Shown here one piece after another: positions 34,476 to 43,072 of a DNA stretch of 43,321 nucleotides. Within the stretch, counting starts at the first letter, position 1; the number at the start of each line of letters is the position of its first letter. Made by a program: the position numbers and the translations under genes. Origin of the DNA: Flavobacteriaceae bacterium. GTDB taxonomy: Bacteria; Bacteroidota; Bacteroidia; Flavobacteriales; Flavobacteriaceae. Below the pieces are notes generated by a model that was given only the letters and a program-made list of their open reading frames with translations, did no database searches and was not told the DNA's origin. The stretch spans positions 992,037 through 1,035,357 of the forward strand of contig CP070778.1 in assembly GCA_020346245.1 (NCBI GenBank). Reading direction: 5' to 3'.

Positions 34476-37400
34476 CTATTTATTTTTTATGGAAACAATT
34501 ATTCGATTGATTTCTCCGGTTCGTTGGAAAACTTTTTTGCTTGACGCCTCATCAAGAAGCAATTCATCATATTCAAGAATGGAATCCTCGCTAAAGACAA
34601 CCTTCAAATTTTCTTTTTCAGACAATTTATAAATTACTGGTATTTGACAATAGGTAAAACCAAGTGAATTTTCTTCAAGGCTCAACTCCTTTTGCTGATT
34701 ATTAAGGTCGGTATATATAAGTGATCCGGCCTTTTGTAAAAATTCTTCTTTTCTTAGAAGATCAGGTTTAAATTGAAGCTTTCCCTTATTTACAATTACT
34801 CCCAATTCGCCAATTCTGCTCAATATATCCTCTTTTACCTGACCTGTCATACCGGGTTGCTGCGCCCCTTTACCTGCCGGGGTATGTGAATAAGGATCTG
34901 TTGGGAATGCCCCATAAAGTTCAGGAGATTTATGCACTCCAATGCCTTCGTTAATTTCATAATAATGGTCTAATAGCCTGCCGACGATTTCATCATTTTC
35001 ATTATCTTCAATAGCTTTAAGGCAACATTCCTGAACAGCCAACAGCAATTTTGACACCATATGCCAATATATGGAACCCAAGCCTTCGTAACCAAAGAAT
35101 GTACCTGATCTTCCCGTAAATGATTTATGATCAAAGACTTCTTCAAAAATAGTTAACACATATTCCCGATCCAGATCAATTAGTTTATCGTATTGCCCAT
35201 TGGGTAGTTCAGAGAGCGCTTTTTTAAGGCTATTAGCATTATTGAATGAACCATTAAAATGGTAATTACCTATAACATCCTTTTCTATTATTTGCTTATT
35301 TCCATCTTTAAGTAATTGCTTGAGCAAACCAGATTTTTCTACTTTTTCTGAAGGTATATTATTCTTATCTACAAATCTTGGCAAATCCTTATTGGGATAA
35401 AGAATATAGCTATACTGATCTTCTCTGAACAAGCTGCTTGCCTTGAGGCCATCAAGAACTGCAAGGCATGATTCTGAATTGAGATAGCCGGCACTTAAAA
35501 CAGCAACTTGCCCTTCTAGCATTTCACTTAAATAGGAAATAGAGATCTCATTTTCATTCTCAACGGCCATCAGGTTATAGGCGTGGTACATATTATCCGC
35601 TCTTTTGTTGGCATCAATAGAATGATCAAGATATTCTAAAGCAAGCTCAATAAAATTGAGTATATCGGTTTTCGAAATATCTTTTTTAGTCCCGCTAAAT
35701 CCATTGGCATATATATTGGTTCTATAGGCACTACCGGCCTCACCCAAGCCATCTAAAATAAGTTTTCTTTCCGTATCGGATATTTTACCTTTAAGGGCAT
35801 AGGAATACTGTTCTAAAGTAGTGGTCAGACCTTTAAAAAATGTCAGCAACTCTTCTGAGACTAGAGCATCTGTGAATTTTACATTGGAAAGTATAGTCCG
35901 GAAAAAATTCAAAAATCTTCTGAGGTAATAAAGGGTAACCATAGAGACGCCATTGCCAACCAAAGCATTGTTGGCATCATTCCATTCCGGTCTTTGGGTA
36001 TTAAGCCAAATTCCTCCTTCCGGAATAAAATTCGAACACTTTGACATTACAGTTGCCAGTAATTTTTCCAGGAGATTTACGCTATAAATATCAGAATCCT
36101 TTACAGTCAAAAGAGCACCATCTGCACCCAATTTACTTTTCCTTTTGTCTATCTGATCATTGAGATCATGATCATAATCAATCGTATCCTTGGGATTTTT
36201 TAAAGTATCCTGATAACTTTTAATTTTATAAGGAACATTCGCATAAACAAATAGTTCCTGTTTAAAGTATGCTTCTAATTTGGAGGGATAATAATTTTGA
36301 ATGAATTCCAAAAACTTCAGAAGATAAATTATTTGGTGATCACCCCAGTAACCAATATACGACCATGGATCATCCGGTTCAATAATTTCCCAGTCAAAGC
36401 CATCTTTGGTAACACGATATGGATTATAGCCTTCAAATGTTGTGGCATTTAAAAACTTATGAATCATACTGTCAATAAATTCAGGGTAAGAGTGTGCCAA
36501 AGCCTCCCAGTTTTGGAAAATATCCCTCCAGTTCCCCTCATAATCCAGGACCTTAGAGCCATCAATTTCGCTGCGCGTATTTATTGAAAATCTATTCCAT
36601 GGTCTACTGGGGTCTCCATGTCTTCGGCTAAATTTTAGAGGCATGTATTCAAAACAAAGACGTTTAAAGTTACTATCCGGATTTTGATCTGCTATTTGCC
36701 GTAATTCCCTTAATGAAAATACACCGGGAATTTCTTCCAATAAATTTTTGTTATCCTCATAAACTCTGGTATTTGCCTTTTTCAGATACTTAAGAAAATC
36801 GTCCTTCTCTATGTTGTAACCATCATCAAAAATTCCACCTCGCATTATATTGAAAAGTACGTTAGAAAAGTGTCTTGTATTTTGAAGTTTATCCGCAGTG
36901 ACTTGCAAACCATCTGCTGAATAGGTCAATTCTTTTAGGTTTCGTGTACCCAATTCTATATCCTCCAAAACTTTATTATACAAGTCTTTTTCGGACCTCA
37001 ACAATGAAGATATTGCCTGTACATCGGATGGTCCCTGATTTAAGTTAGCAACAATTATCCAATCTTTATCCGAATTAGAACTAAGTTCAATTTTGCAGCT
37101 AATGAAATAAGCGCTCTTTTCTGCTTTTATATCAATTTCTTCTTTTATTGGTAATCCTTTTCTAAAAGCATTAAGCTGCAGTGAAGAAATTAAATGGGTG
37201 GGTTTTTTCATCCCAAGAGACCATGCAATAGTTGACTTTAAAGCTTCGCTTGGTTCTGCCTTATCTACAATTACAGCGCTCAGAGCATAAATACCCAGTC
37301 CTATTTCTGCTTCCAGCTCACTTTTTTTATAGGCATCGGCCAGGTTGCTTCTATTATTTTGTAAGCCCTCATGGATACCGTATGGCAATATATTTTGAAT

Positions 37401-37940
37401 TCCATCTAAAATAGTCAGCCGAATGTCATTTTTTGAATGATTCAAAATCGTTGATTTTTTAACAAATCCATACAGGTCCGATGAATTCCATTGATAACGA
37501 AATGTCAAACCCAAATCCTCATTGATTTCTTCAAAGATTATTTTGTTGCCATAACTGTTTTTATATAAATTCCTGGTAATTGCATAAACCCCTTCATAAC
37601 GGTCAGAGAAAGGTTCCCATAGTAGAGACTTATCATCTTTATGGATTTGGAGTATGGTCTTACTGCCGGTAATCTCCAGTGATTCTGTGATTTTATCATC
37701 CGTATAATATGGAAAAATGGCGCTGTCACTATTCTTTCTTCCAGCACTCAGTGTACCATTACTGGAAATAAACATCCAATGATCTGAATCACTTACAATA
37801 CTCATGAAAAATGGTCTCATGGCATGGCTGTTTGAAATTTTATAAAAACTTTCATTTTGAAGGAGTATCGGTTCTCCTTTTATCTCGGGTTTTTCAAAAT
37901 GAGCTTTTATATCACCTAAATATATTTCTTGTTGATTCAT
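34476..37940 (-). CDS. GH149-type beta-1,3-glucan phosphorylase
   Basis: An 1154-residue cytoplasmic protein, far longer than GH94 but with related catalytic architecture. An N-terminal beta domain (to about residue 340) is followed by an (alpha/alpha)6 barrel. NTQRPEWNDANNALVGNG contains Asp655 at the place of the GH94 general acid. GRSGTFFGYEGLGSIYWHMVSKLL (about 950-980) is the likely phosphate-binding segment. WRDIFQNWEALAHSYPEF and GYWGDHQIIYLLKFLE are further family blocks. The length and these blocks fit GH149, founded on Euglena and bacterial beta-1,3-glucan phosphorylases. It would shorten beta-1,3-gluco-oligosaccharides, releasing glucose 1-phosphate. It lies 86 nt after the GH-A gene and 4 nt before the GH17 lipoprotein. 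GH161 is the alternative family; the call is from recalled features. Confidence 0.78.
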   Translation of the reverse strand: MNQQEIYLGDIKAHFEKPEIKGEPILLQNESFYKISNSHAMRPFFMSIVSDSDHWMFISSNGTLSAGRKNSDSAIFPYYTDDKITESLEITGSKTILQIHKDDKSLLWEPFSDRYEGVYAITRNLYKNSYGNKIIFEEINEDLGLTFRYQWNSSDLYGFVKKSTILNHSKNDIRLTILDGIQNILPYGIHEGLQNNRSNLADAYKKSELEAEIGLGIYALSAVIVDKAEPSEALKSTIAWSLGMKKPTHLISSLQLNAFRKGLPIKEEIDIKAEKSAYFISCKIELSSNSDKDWIIVANLNQGPSDVQAISSLLRSEKDLYNKVLEDIELGTRNLKELTYSADGLQVTADKLQNTRHFSNVLFNIMRGGIFDDGYNIEKDDFLKYLKKANTRVYEDNKNLLEEIPGVFSLRELRQIADQNPDSNFKRLCFEYMPLKFSRRHGDPSRPWNRFSINTRSEIDGSKVLDYEGNWRDIFQNWEALAHSYPEFIDSMIHKFLNATTFEGYNPYRVTKDGFDWEIIEPDDPWSYIGYWGDHQIIYLLKFLEFIQNYYPSKLEAYFKQELFVYANVPYKIKSYQDTLKNPKDTIDYDHDLNDQIDKRKSKLGADGALLTVKDSDIYSVNLLEKLLATVMSKCSNFIPEGGIWLNTQRPEWNDANNALVGNGVSMVTLYYLRRFLNFFRTILSNVKFTDALVSEELLTFFKGLTTTLEQYSYALKGKISDTERKLILDGLGEAGSAYRTNIYANGFSGTKKDISKTDILNFIELALEYLDHSIDANKRADNMYHAYNLMAVENENEISISYLSEMLEGQVAVLSAGYLNSESCLAVLDGLKASSLFREDQYSYILYPNKDLPRFVDKNNIPSEKVEKSGLLKQLLKDGNKQIIEKDVIGNYHFNGSFNNANSLKKALSELPNGQYDKLIDLDREYVLTIFEEVFDHKSFTGRSGTFFGYEGLGSIYWHMVSKLLLAVQECCLKAIEDNENDEIVGRLLDHYYEINEGIGVHKSPELYGAFPTDPYSHTPAGKGAQQPGMTGQVKEDILSRIGELGVIVNKGKLQFKPDLLRKEEFLQKAGSLIYTDLNNQQKELSLEENSLGFTYCQIPVIYKLSEKENLKVVFSEDSILEYDELLLDEASSKKVFQRTGEINRIIVSIKNK

Positions 37941-38026
37941 TTATTGATAATTTGATTGTTCTAAACTTAAAAACTTTTCAATTAATATTTTTCTTCTAAA
38001 CGGATATACTGATTTTTCCCTGTCAT

Positions 38027-39346
38027 TTAGTTGACCATAAATGGAATATTAGCCGTTGCTGAATGATTGTTACCATCATCTGCATAAACAAATAACCTGT
38101 AAATCCCTTTTTCCTGTACTCTAATTTTCACGGACCCATCTTTTGGTGAAATTATTGCTCCTTCTGTGGCCGCAGGGCGTTCTTCATAATCACCTCCTTC
38201 TTTGGTCTCTTTGCTTTCGTGTAATACCTCCCAGAAATAGCTTATGGCGTCATCTTCAAAATCAACCAGTTTAATTTCAGCATTGTACATCTTATTGGCT
38301 TGCAAAACAACATTGTCATAAGCGGTCTTCCCGTCTAATGTAAATGACACAATCTGAGGAGTTCTATTGTCCGGCCATTCTTCATTCCATATATAATGCA
38401 TTACATCTACAGATTCTGTTTCCTGACCATTTCCCAGGAAGATACCATACCAGGTTGGTGTACGCTCTTGCTTATTCCCCCAGAGAAAAACATACGAACC
38501 AATGCATTGCAGGGTATCTGCTTCGATTCCCTTTTTATATCGTTTTAAATAATTTGCTGCCTTAAGTGAACTGTGTTCTTCAATTGGAGCTCCCCACTGT
38601 GTCTTTGGCACTTCCCAATGCCCCGTTGCCCCCCATTCTGTAATCATATAAGGTCCTTCCCAACCATACTCCCTGATCAGTTTCGGTACCGCTGGCAATT
38701 CTCCATACATCTGGATAGACAAAATATCGAGATCCGGGCATCTTTCTATAATGTAATTTATTTCTTTTTGTGAGATACCGGAAAGGCTTGTTGTAGTAAG
38801 GTGATTTGGATCCAGTTCATGGATCATTTGTGAAATTTCATTAACAGCATCCCATACTTTAGGGTTCTTATAATTGAGGTTTAGTTCATTGCCTATACCC
38901 CATATCAGCAAAGCGGGATGATCCTTTAGCTTCATCACCTCTTTTTTAATTCTTTCCAATTGTGCATCTACGGCATTTTCATCATTGTAATCAAACCCAT
39001 GGCGTTCTCTGGCAACATCAATACCCATGGTTACCATTAAGCCATTTTCCCGAGCTTCATCCAGAACTTCCAATGCCGTTTTTTGACCATTTTCAGTTTG
39101 CCAGGTCCTGAAGGAGTTACCATTATGGCGTGCCAAAGAGGCAACATCCCCAAATTCCAAACCTGCCCCGTTAATATAAAAAGGTTCCTTATTTACTAAT
39201 AATGAATATTTACCATCCCTGAACATCATTTCCACCTTGGCCGGGCCTGGGTTGAATTCAGCATCACCTGTGATATCCTTTTTAGTTGAATTTTCCTTGC
39301 ATGAAAAAAAAACACAAAAACAAACTAAAAATATAATTTGTCTCAT
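38027..39346 (-). CDS. Clan GH-A glycoside hydrolase lipoprotein (GH2/GH5-like barrel)
   Basis: A 439-residue lipoprotein: signal RQIIFLVCFCVFFSC with Cys16. After a short lead comes a TIM barrel with WGIGNELNL (acid/base Glu154) and YMITEWGATGHWE (nucleophile Glu237), the spacing and motifs of GH2-type barrels. GLEFGDVASLARHNGNSFRTWQTENGQ starts the barrel. There is none of the usual N-terminal sugar-binding and Ig domains of GH2. The last 100 residues form an Ig-like beta domain (PQIVSFTLDGKTAYDNVVLQANKMYNAEI, ending FVYADDGNNHSATANIPF). It lies 8 nt after the sugar porter and in a beta-glucan operon, so a beta-glucan (possibly GH158-like) activity is likely, but no family can be fixed by eye. 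Confidence 0.75.
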   Translation of the reverse strand: MRQIIFLVCFCVFFSCKENSTKKDITGDAEFNPGPAKVEMMFRDGKYSLLVNKEPFYINGAGLEFGDVASLARHNGNSFRTWQTENGQKTALEVLDEARENGLMVTMGIDVARERHGFDYNDENAVDAQLERIKKEVMKLKDHPALLIWGIGNELNLNYKNPKVWDAVNEISQMIHELDPNHLTTTSLSGISQKEINYIIERCPDLDILSIQMYGELPAVPKLIREYGWEGPYMITEWGATGHWEVPKTQWGAPIEEHSSLKAANYLKRYKKGIEADTLQCIGSYVFLWGNKQERTPTWYGIFLGNGQETESVDVMHYIWNEEWPDNRTPQIVSFTLDGKTAYDNVVLQANKMYNAEIKLVDFEDDAISYFWEVLHESKETKEGGDYEERPAATEGAIISPKDGSVKIRVQEKGIYRLFVYADDGNNHSATANIPFMVN

Positions 39347-39354
39347 TTATTGAT

Positions 39355-40896
39355 TTATTTCCTGATTAAAATTTCCTGAACTTCCTCAAGGGTTCGTCCT
39401 TTGGTCTCAATAACGAATTTATAAACAAAGAATATGGCGCAGAAGGATAATATTGCGTAAAGGGCGAATGTCACCGTTGGTCCCAGATTGGATAATTCCC
39501 AGGGAAATACCTGGGTGACAGAAAAACTTACCAAAGAGTTAAAAAAGCCCACTGCTGAAATTGCAATTCCTTTTATTTTGCTGGGGAAAATCTCCGAAAT
39601 CAATGTCCACATAACCGGACCCAGGGAAATGGCAAAAGACGCAACATAAAGCAGGATGGCTATTAAGACCAAAGTAGCATTGATTTGAATAAAATTAGTA
39701 ATTTCATTGCGCTTAAATTTCAGGAACAATTCCTGATTCATGGCAGGTTGAACCTCTTCAAAAAGCTCAGACTGGCTCTCGTACGACCTGCCTTTGAAAT
39801 CTGATAATGCGGTTCTAATTTCATTGTTGCTTATTTTAGCAAGCGTTTTCTCATTAAAATCATAAGTTGCATTATTAAATGCGAAAGCAGCCATCAAAAG
39901 TGCAATAGTCATAAAAGTCGTCCCTATCAGTAAAAGTGGTTTTCGGCCCAACTTATCAATTAGCCAAATTGCCACCAAGGTGAATACAAGGTTCGTAAGC
40001 CCCACTACAATAGCTTGTAAAAATGAGGAATCTGTGCTACCGCCAGCTTGTTCAAATATCGTAGGAGCATAATAAAAAACCGCATTTATCCCCGTGATCT
40101 GCTGAAAAAATGCTATCCCAATAGCGATTATCATGATAGTACGATTTCTGTATTTAAACAGATCTGCAAGGGTTCCTTTTTCTTCTTTAGCTGATACTCC
40201 TCGTTGAATTTCTGCAACGGTAACTTCAGCATATTCCTCACCACCAATCCTAGCAAGAATCTTTCTTGCCAGTTTAACTTCATTTAATTTCCTGATCAGC
40301 CATCTTGGGCTTCTTGGCACAGTAAATAGTGCTAAAAAATAAATGGCTGCAGGAATAGCTTCAACACCCAGCATATAGCGCCAGCTTTCACCTTCTATAT
40401 TTACAAGAAAATAATTGGAAAAATACGCAACGGAAATACCAATTACTATATTCAATTGGTTGAAGGAGACAAGACTACCCCTGAGTTTTGGAGGTGCTAT
40501 TTCCGCAATGTAAATGGGTGCAATTAAGATGGCTCCTCCAATTCCGATACCTCCTATAATCCGTGCAATAATAAACTCTGTATAGCCGGTTGCCAAAGCG
40601 GACCAGGAAGCGGAGATAGTAAAAAGTGCCGCTACAATAATTAATATCTTCTTTCTACCGAACATATCACTCATTGGTCCTGCCAATAAATTTCCGGCCA
40701 TAGCACCGAAGACCACACAGCCCACTGAAAACCCGAGCATCCATTCGGTCATTTCAAAATAAATGGTAATACCTTTGACCGCTCCAGAAATAACAGCGCT
40801 ATCGAAACCCAATAAAAATCCTCCCAGAGCCACTATGAGGCTTATGAGTATGGTATAGGACTTATTCATTTTAACTTCTGGACTGGATTCTGACAT
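39355..40896 (-). CDS. Sugar porter (SP family MFS) with extended loop
   Basis: A 513-residue MFS hexose carrier of the GLUT/XylE type. GFDSAVISGAV in TM1, GPMSDMFGRKK (loop 2-3), PRSPRWLI after TM6, FQQITGINAVFYYAP in TM7, DKLGRKP (loop 8-9) and ETKGRTLEEV at the end are all diagnostic. Usual members have about 470 residues; here about 65 hydrophilic residues (about 341-405) are added between TM9 and TM10, on the outside by standard topology. It should import glucose or a similar hexose with H+. It is the second gene of the glucan operon, 60 nt after GH30 and 8 nt before the GH-A gene, which matches uptake of glucose released outside the inner membrane. Confidence 0.9.
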   Translation of the reverse strand: MSESSPEVKMNKSYTILISLIVALGGFLLGFDSAVISGAVKGITIYFEMTEWMLGFSVGCVVFGAMAGNLLAGPMSDMFGRKKILIIVAALFTISASWSALATGYTEFIIARIIGGIGIGGAILIAPIYIAEIAPPKLRGSLVSFNQLNIVIGISVAYFSNYFLVNIEGESWRYMLGVEAIPAAIYFLALFTVPRSPRWLIRKLNEVKLARKILARIGGEEYAEVTVAEIQRGVSAKEEKGTLADLFKYRNRTIMIIAIGIAFFQQITGINAVFYYAPTIFEQAGGSTDSSFLQAIVVGLTNLVFTLVAIWLIDKLGRKPLLLIGTTFMTIALLMAAFAFNNATYDFNEKTLAKISNNEIRTALSDFKGRSYESQSELFEEVQPAMNQELFLKFKRNEITNFIQINATLVLIAILLYVASFAISLGPVMWTLISEIFPSKIKGIAISAVGFFNSLVSFSVTQVFPWELSNLGPTVTFALYAILSFCAIFFVYKFVIETKGRTLEEVQEILIRK

Positions 40897-40956
40897 GATT
40901 TACGCAATTATTTGGTTGGTTATTTAGTTTGGTTTATTGGTATAAAAGAACAATTA

Positions 40957-42471
40957 CTATTCTGCCATTACAATGCTCTGAATACCATGTCCGGGAATAT
41001 CAACTTTCGCTGTTTTTGAATTCATTGTAATACTGTATTCTAAGGGAGCATCACTTTGATTCATAGCGACGATCACTACGCTACCATCAACATTTACAAA
41101 AGCAGTTGACAGCAAAGAATTTGAACTTGAAACACTACTAATTCTTTTGGCACCGGGACGGATAAACTTTGAAAAATGGCCAATGTAATAATAAGAATGG
41201 GTTAACGTAAGTTCTCCGGTTTTTGTGTCGCCATGTGCGGGTGCAAAACATAAATTACCCACATGGTTGGGACCACCGGTTTCATCCAGAAGAATATTCC
41301 AGTCTGTCCAAGCCACCGTACCATTGTTGAAATCATTTATCATAGACCTTCCATATCGTTCGGCAAGCCTTACTTCTTCTATTTTGGTAATATCATAACC
41401 TTCGTTACAGCCTTCTGTAAAAATTAAATTTTTATCCGGAAATACCTCATTGACATTTTGGACATTATCGAACATTGGAATCCCGTCTTTCCAGTCTTCA
41501 TACCAGTGAAAACCTGTTCCCCAGACATATTTAGCAGCCTCCGGGTCATTTAAAATAACACTCGCCCTTTGAAATAACAGATCGCGGTTGTGATCCCAAA
41601 CAATGATATTTTTATCCCCCATGCCTGCCTTTTCCAGGGTAGGTCCAAGATAATTCTTTAGGAAATCGCGTTCTTCCTCTGCGGTATATATACAAGACTC
41701 CCAACGTTGAACGGCCATGGGTTCATTTTGTATGGTAAGACCCCAAATAGGAATACCTTCTGCTTCGTAAGCTTCAATAAATTTTACATAATAATTAGCC
41801 CAGGGTTGATAAAACTCGGGTTTTAACTTCCCGCCCTGCAACATATTGTTATTAGTTTTCATAAAAGCCGGAGGACTCCAGGGACTTGCATACATAGTTA
41901 ATTCACCTCCCGCGGCTTCTATAGCTTTTTTGGTAAAAGGAAGTCGATATTGCCTATCATGATCTATATTAAACGTTTCTAATTCCTTATCCCCCTCTTC
42001 GATATAGGTATAACTGCCACTTGAAAAGTCACAGCTATGAATAATAGTTCTGCCCAAAGAATACCCAATACCCTTTTCCCGACTATAGTAAGCTTCCAAA
42101 AATTTAGCCTGGTTTTCTTCGGTAAGTTTGTAGAAAGTTTCAGCCGCTGCATCCGTTAAAGCTGCACCGATTCCTAAAAAAGTCTGAAATTGTTTGGAAG
42201 GATCAACCAGTACATCAATTTCAGTCTCCAAAGGTTGTTTGAAATCATTAAATGTCAATGCCCCTGTCTCAGTTAGTTTCAGATCTGTCTTGTGGGCGGT
42301 GGTATAAATACTGGCATTCATATTTGTTGTAGCCATAATATTCGTTTTAGGCTCCATAGCTATTTTCTCTGTTGATTTCTTTTCCTTGGTTGTGCAATTA
42401 AAGAATATCATTGATAAAGTTAGCATTGCGGCTATGCTTTTAACCATCTGTTGTTTATTTCTTGGTTCCAT
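40957..42471 (-). CDS. GH30 lipoprotein (beta-1,6-glucanase/glucosylceramidase-like)
   Basis: A 504-residue GH30 enzyme with lipoprotein signal (SIAAMLTLSMIFFNC, Cys26). Met9 (42447) is an alternative start that would place the signal nearer the N-terminus. FQTFLGIGAALTDAAAETFYKL is the GH30 opening. ELTMYASPWSPPAFMKTNN, IWGLTIQNEPMA (acid/base Glu250), FHWYEDW and KNLIFTEGCNEG (nucleophile Glu353) make up the active site. The C-terminal beta domain includes GHFSKFIRPGAKRI and FVNVDGSVVIVAMNQS. Bacterial GH30 of this type include endo-beta-1,6-glucanases and beta-glucosidases; removal of beta-1,6 branches of laminarin would suit this operon. It is the first gene of the operon. Residues after Cys (TTKEKKS) lack an acidic export tag. 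Confidence 0.88.
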   Translation of the reverse strand: MEPRNKQQMVKSIAAMLTLSMIFFNCTTKEKKSTEKIAMEPKTNIMATTNMNASIYTTAHKTDLKLTETGALTFNDFKQPLETEIDVLVDPSKQFQTFLGIGAALTDAAAETFYKLTEENQAKFLEAYYSREKGIGYSLGRTIIHSCDFSSGSYTYIEEGDKELETFNIDHDRQYRLPFTKKAIEAAGGELTMYASPWSPPAFMKTNNNMLQGGKLKPEFYQPWANYYVKFIEAYEAEGIPIWGLTIQNEPMAVQRWESCIYTAEEERDFLKNYLGPTLEKAGMGDKNIIVWDHNRDLLFQRASVILNDPEAAKYVWGTGFHWYEDWKDGIPMFDNVQNVNEVFPDKNLIFTEGCNEGYDITKIEEVRLAERYGRSMINDFNNGTVAWTDWNILLDETGGPNHVGNLCFAPAHGDTKTGELTLTHSYYYIGHFSKFIRPGAKRISSVSSSNSLLSTAFVNVDGSVVIVAMNQSDAPLEYSITMNSKTAKVDIPGHGIQSIVMAE

Positions 42472-42775
42472 GTTTAAGAGACATTTAGGTTTGGATTTTA
42501 ATTAAGGTGATAATCAGGTGTTATAATAAAGAACTAATTCAATTCTACTTTCCAAAATAGTTCTTGCGTTCTATTTCCTATCTAAAGTATTCTAACAACC
42601 TTATCCTGCACAATTTAATCAAAAAAAGGTTAGTTAAACTATCTAACCTTTGTTCTGTTAAACAAGTTAGCCGAAGATAATGGCTTATTCTGAAATTAAA
42701 TGTATATAAAGGAACTATTCTTTTGGAGTTAAAAAGCATATTATGTGAATAAATAATCTAAAGGCACATCAGAAC
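42472..42775. other. Intergenic region upstream of the glucan operon
   Basis: About 304 bases between clpS and GH30. It contains the clpS terminator (42621-42651) and must contain the operon promoter on the minus strand. Only weak matches to TAnnTTTG are seen (for example TATTTTGG), so no promoter is assigned. No open frame or RNA gene recognised. Confidence 0.5.
42621..42651 (-). terminator. Terminator downstream of clpS
   Basis: Read on the minus strand, AAAGGTTAG and CTAACCTTT form a perfect 9-bp stem with a 9-nt loop, followed by further T (plus-strand A-run 42621-42627). It separates prmA-clpS from the glucan operon. Confidence 0.75.
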
Positions 42776-43051
42776 TCAGACGATCTCGGCACTTAATCCT
42801 GCTTGCAACAATTTGCTACAACGAGGCTCTAAGTCCTTATACTCGCCCGTTTTAACAGTACATTTACCTTTGTAGTGAACTATTAATGAACATTGCTCCG
42901 CCTGCTCAGGGGTATGCTCACAAGCATCAATTAATGTGTGTATTACATGTTCAAAGGTATTAACTTCATCATTGAACAGTACTATTTCATTTTGTTTCAC
43001 CGTCTCCTCATCCAAAAGCAGTTCTTCGGAGACTTTTTCCTTAGTACTCAT
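42776..43051 (-). CDS. clpS: ATP-dependent Clp protease adaptor ClpS
   Basis: A 91-residue adaptor that binds N-degron proteins and hands them to ClpA/ClpC. NEIVLFNDEVNTFEHVIHTLIDACEHTPEQAEQCSLIVHYKGKCTVKTG is the ClpS core: NDEVNTFEHV supplies the N-degron pocket Asn and Asp, and the HTPEQAEQ helix the Clp interface. The length is typical. It lies 21 nt downstream of prmA, a common flavobacterial pairing, and is followed by a terminator. The flexible N-terminal part (about 20 residues, acidic) is normal for the adaptor. Confidence 0.95.
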   Translation of the reverse strand: MSTKEKVSEELLLDEETVKQNEIVLFNDEVNTFEHVIHTLIDACEHTPEQAEQCSLIVHYKGKCTVKTGEYKDLEPRCSKLLQAGLSAEIV

Positions 43052-43072
43052 ACAGATAGGTTTTTGTATAAA

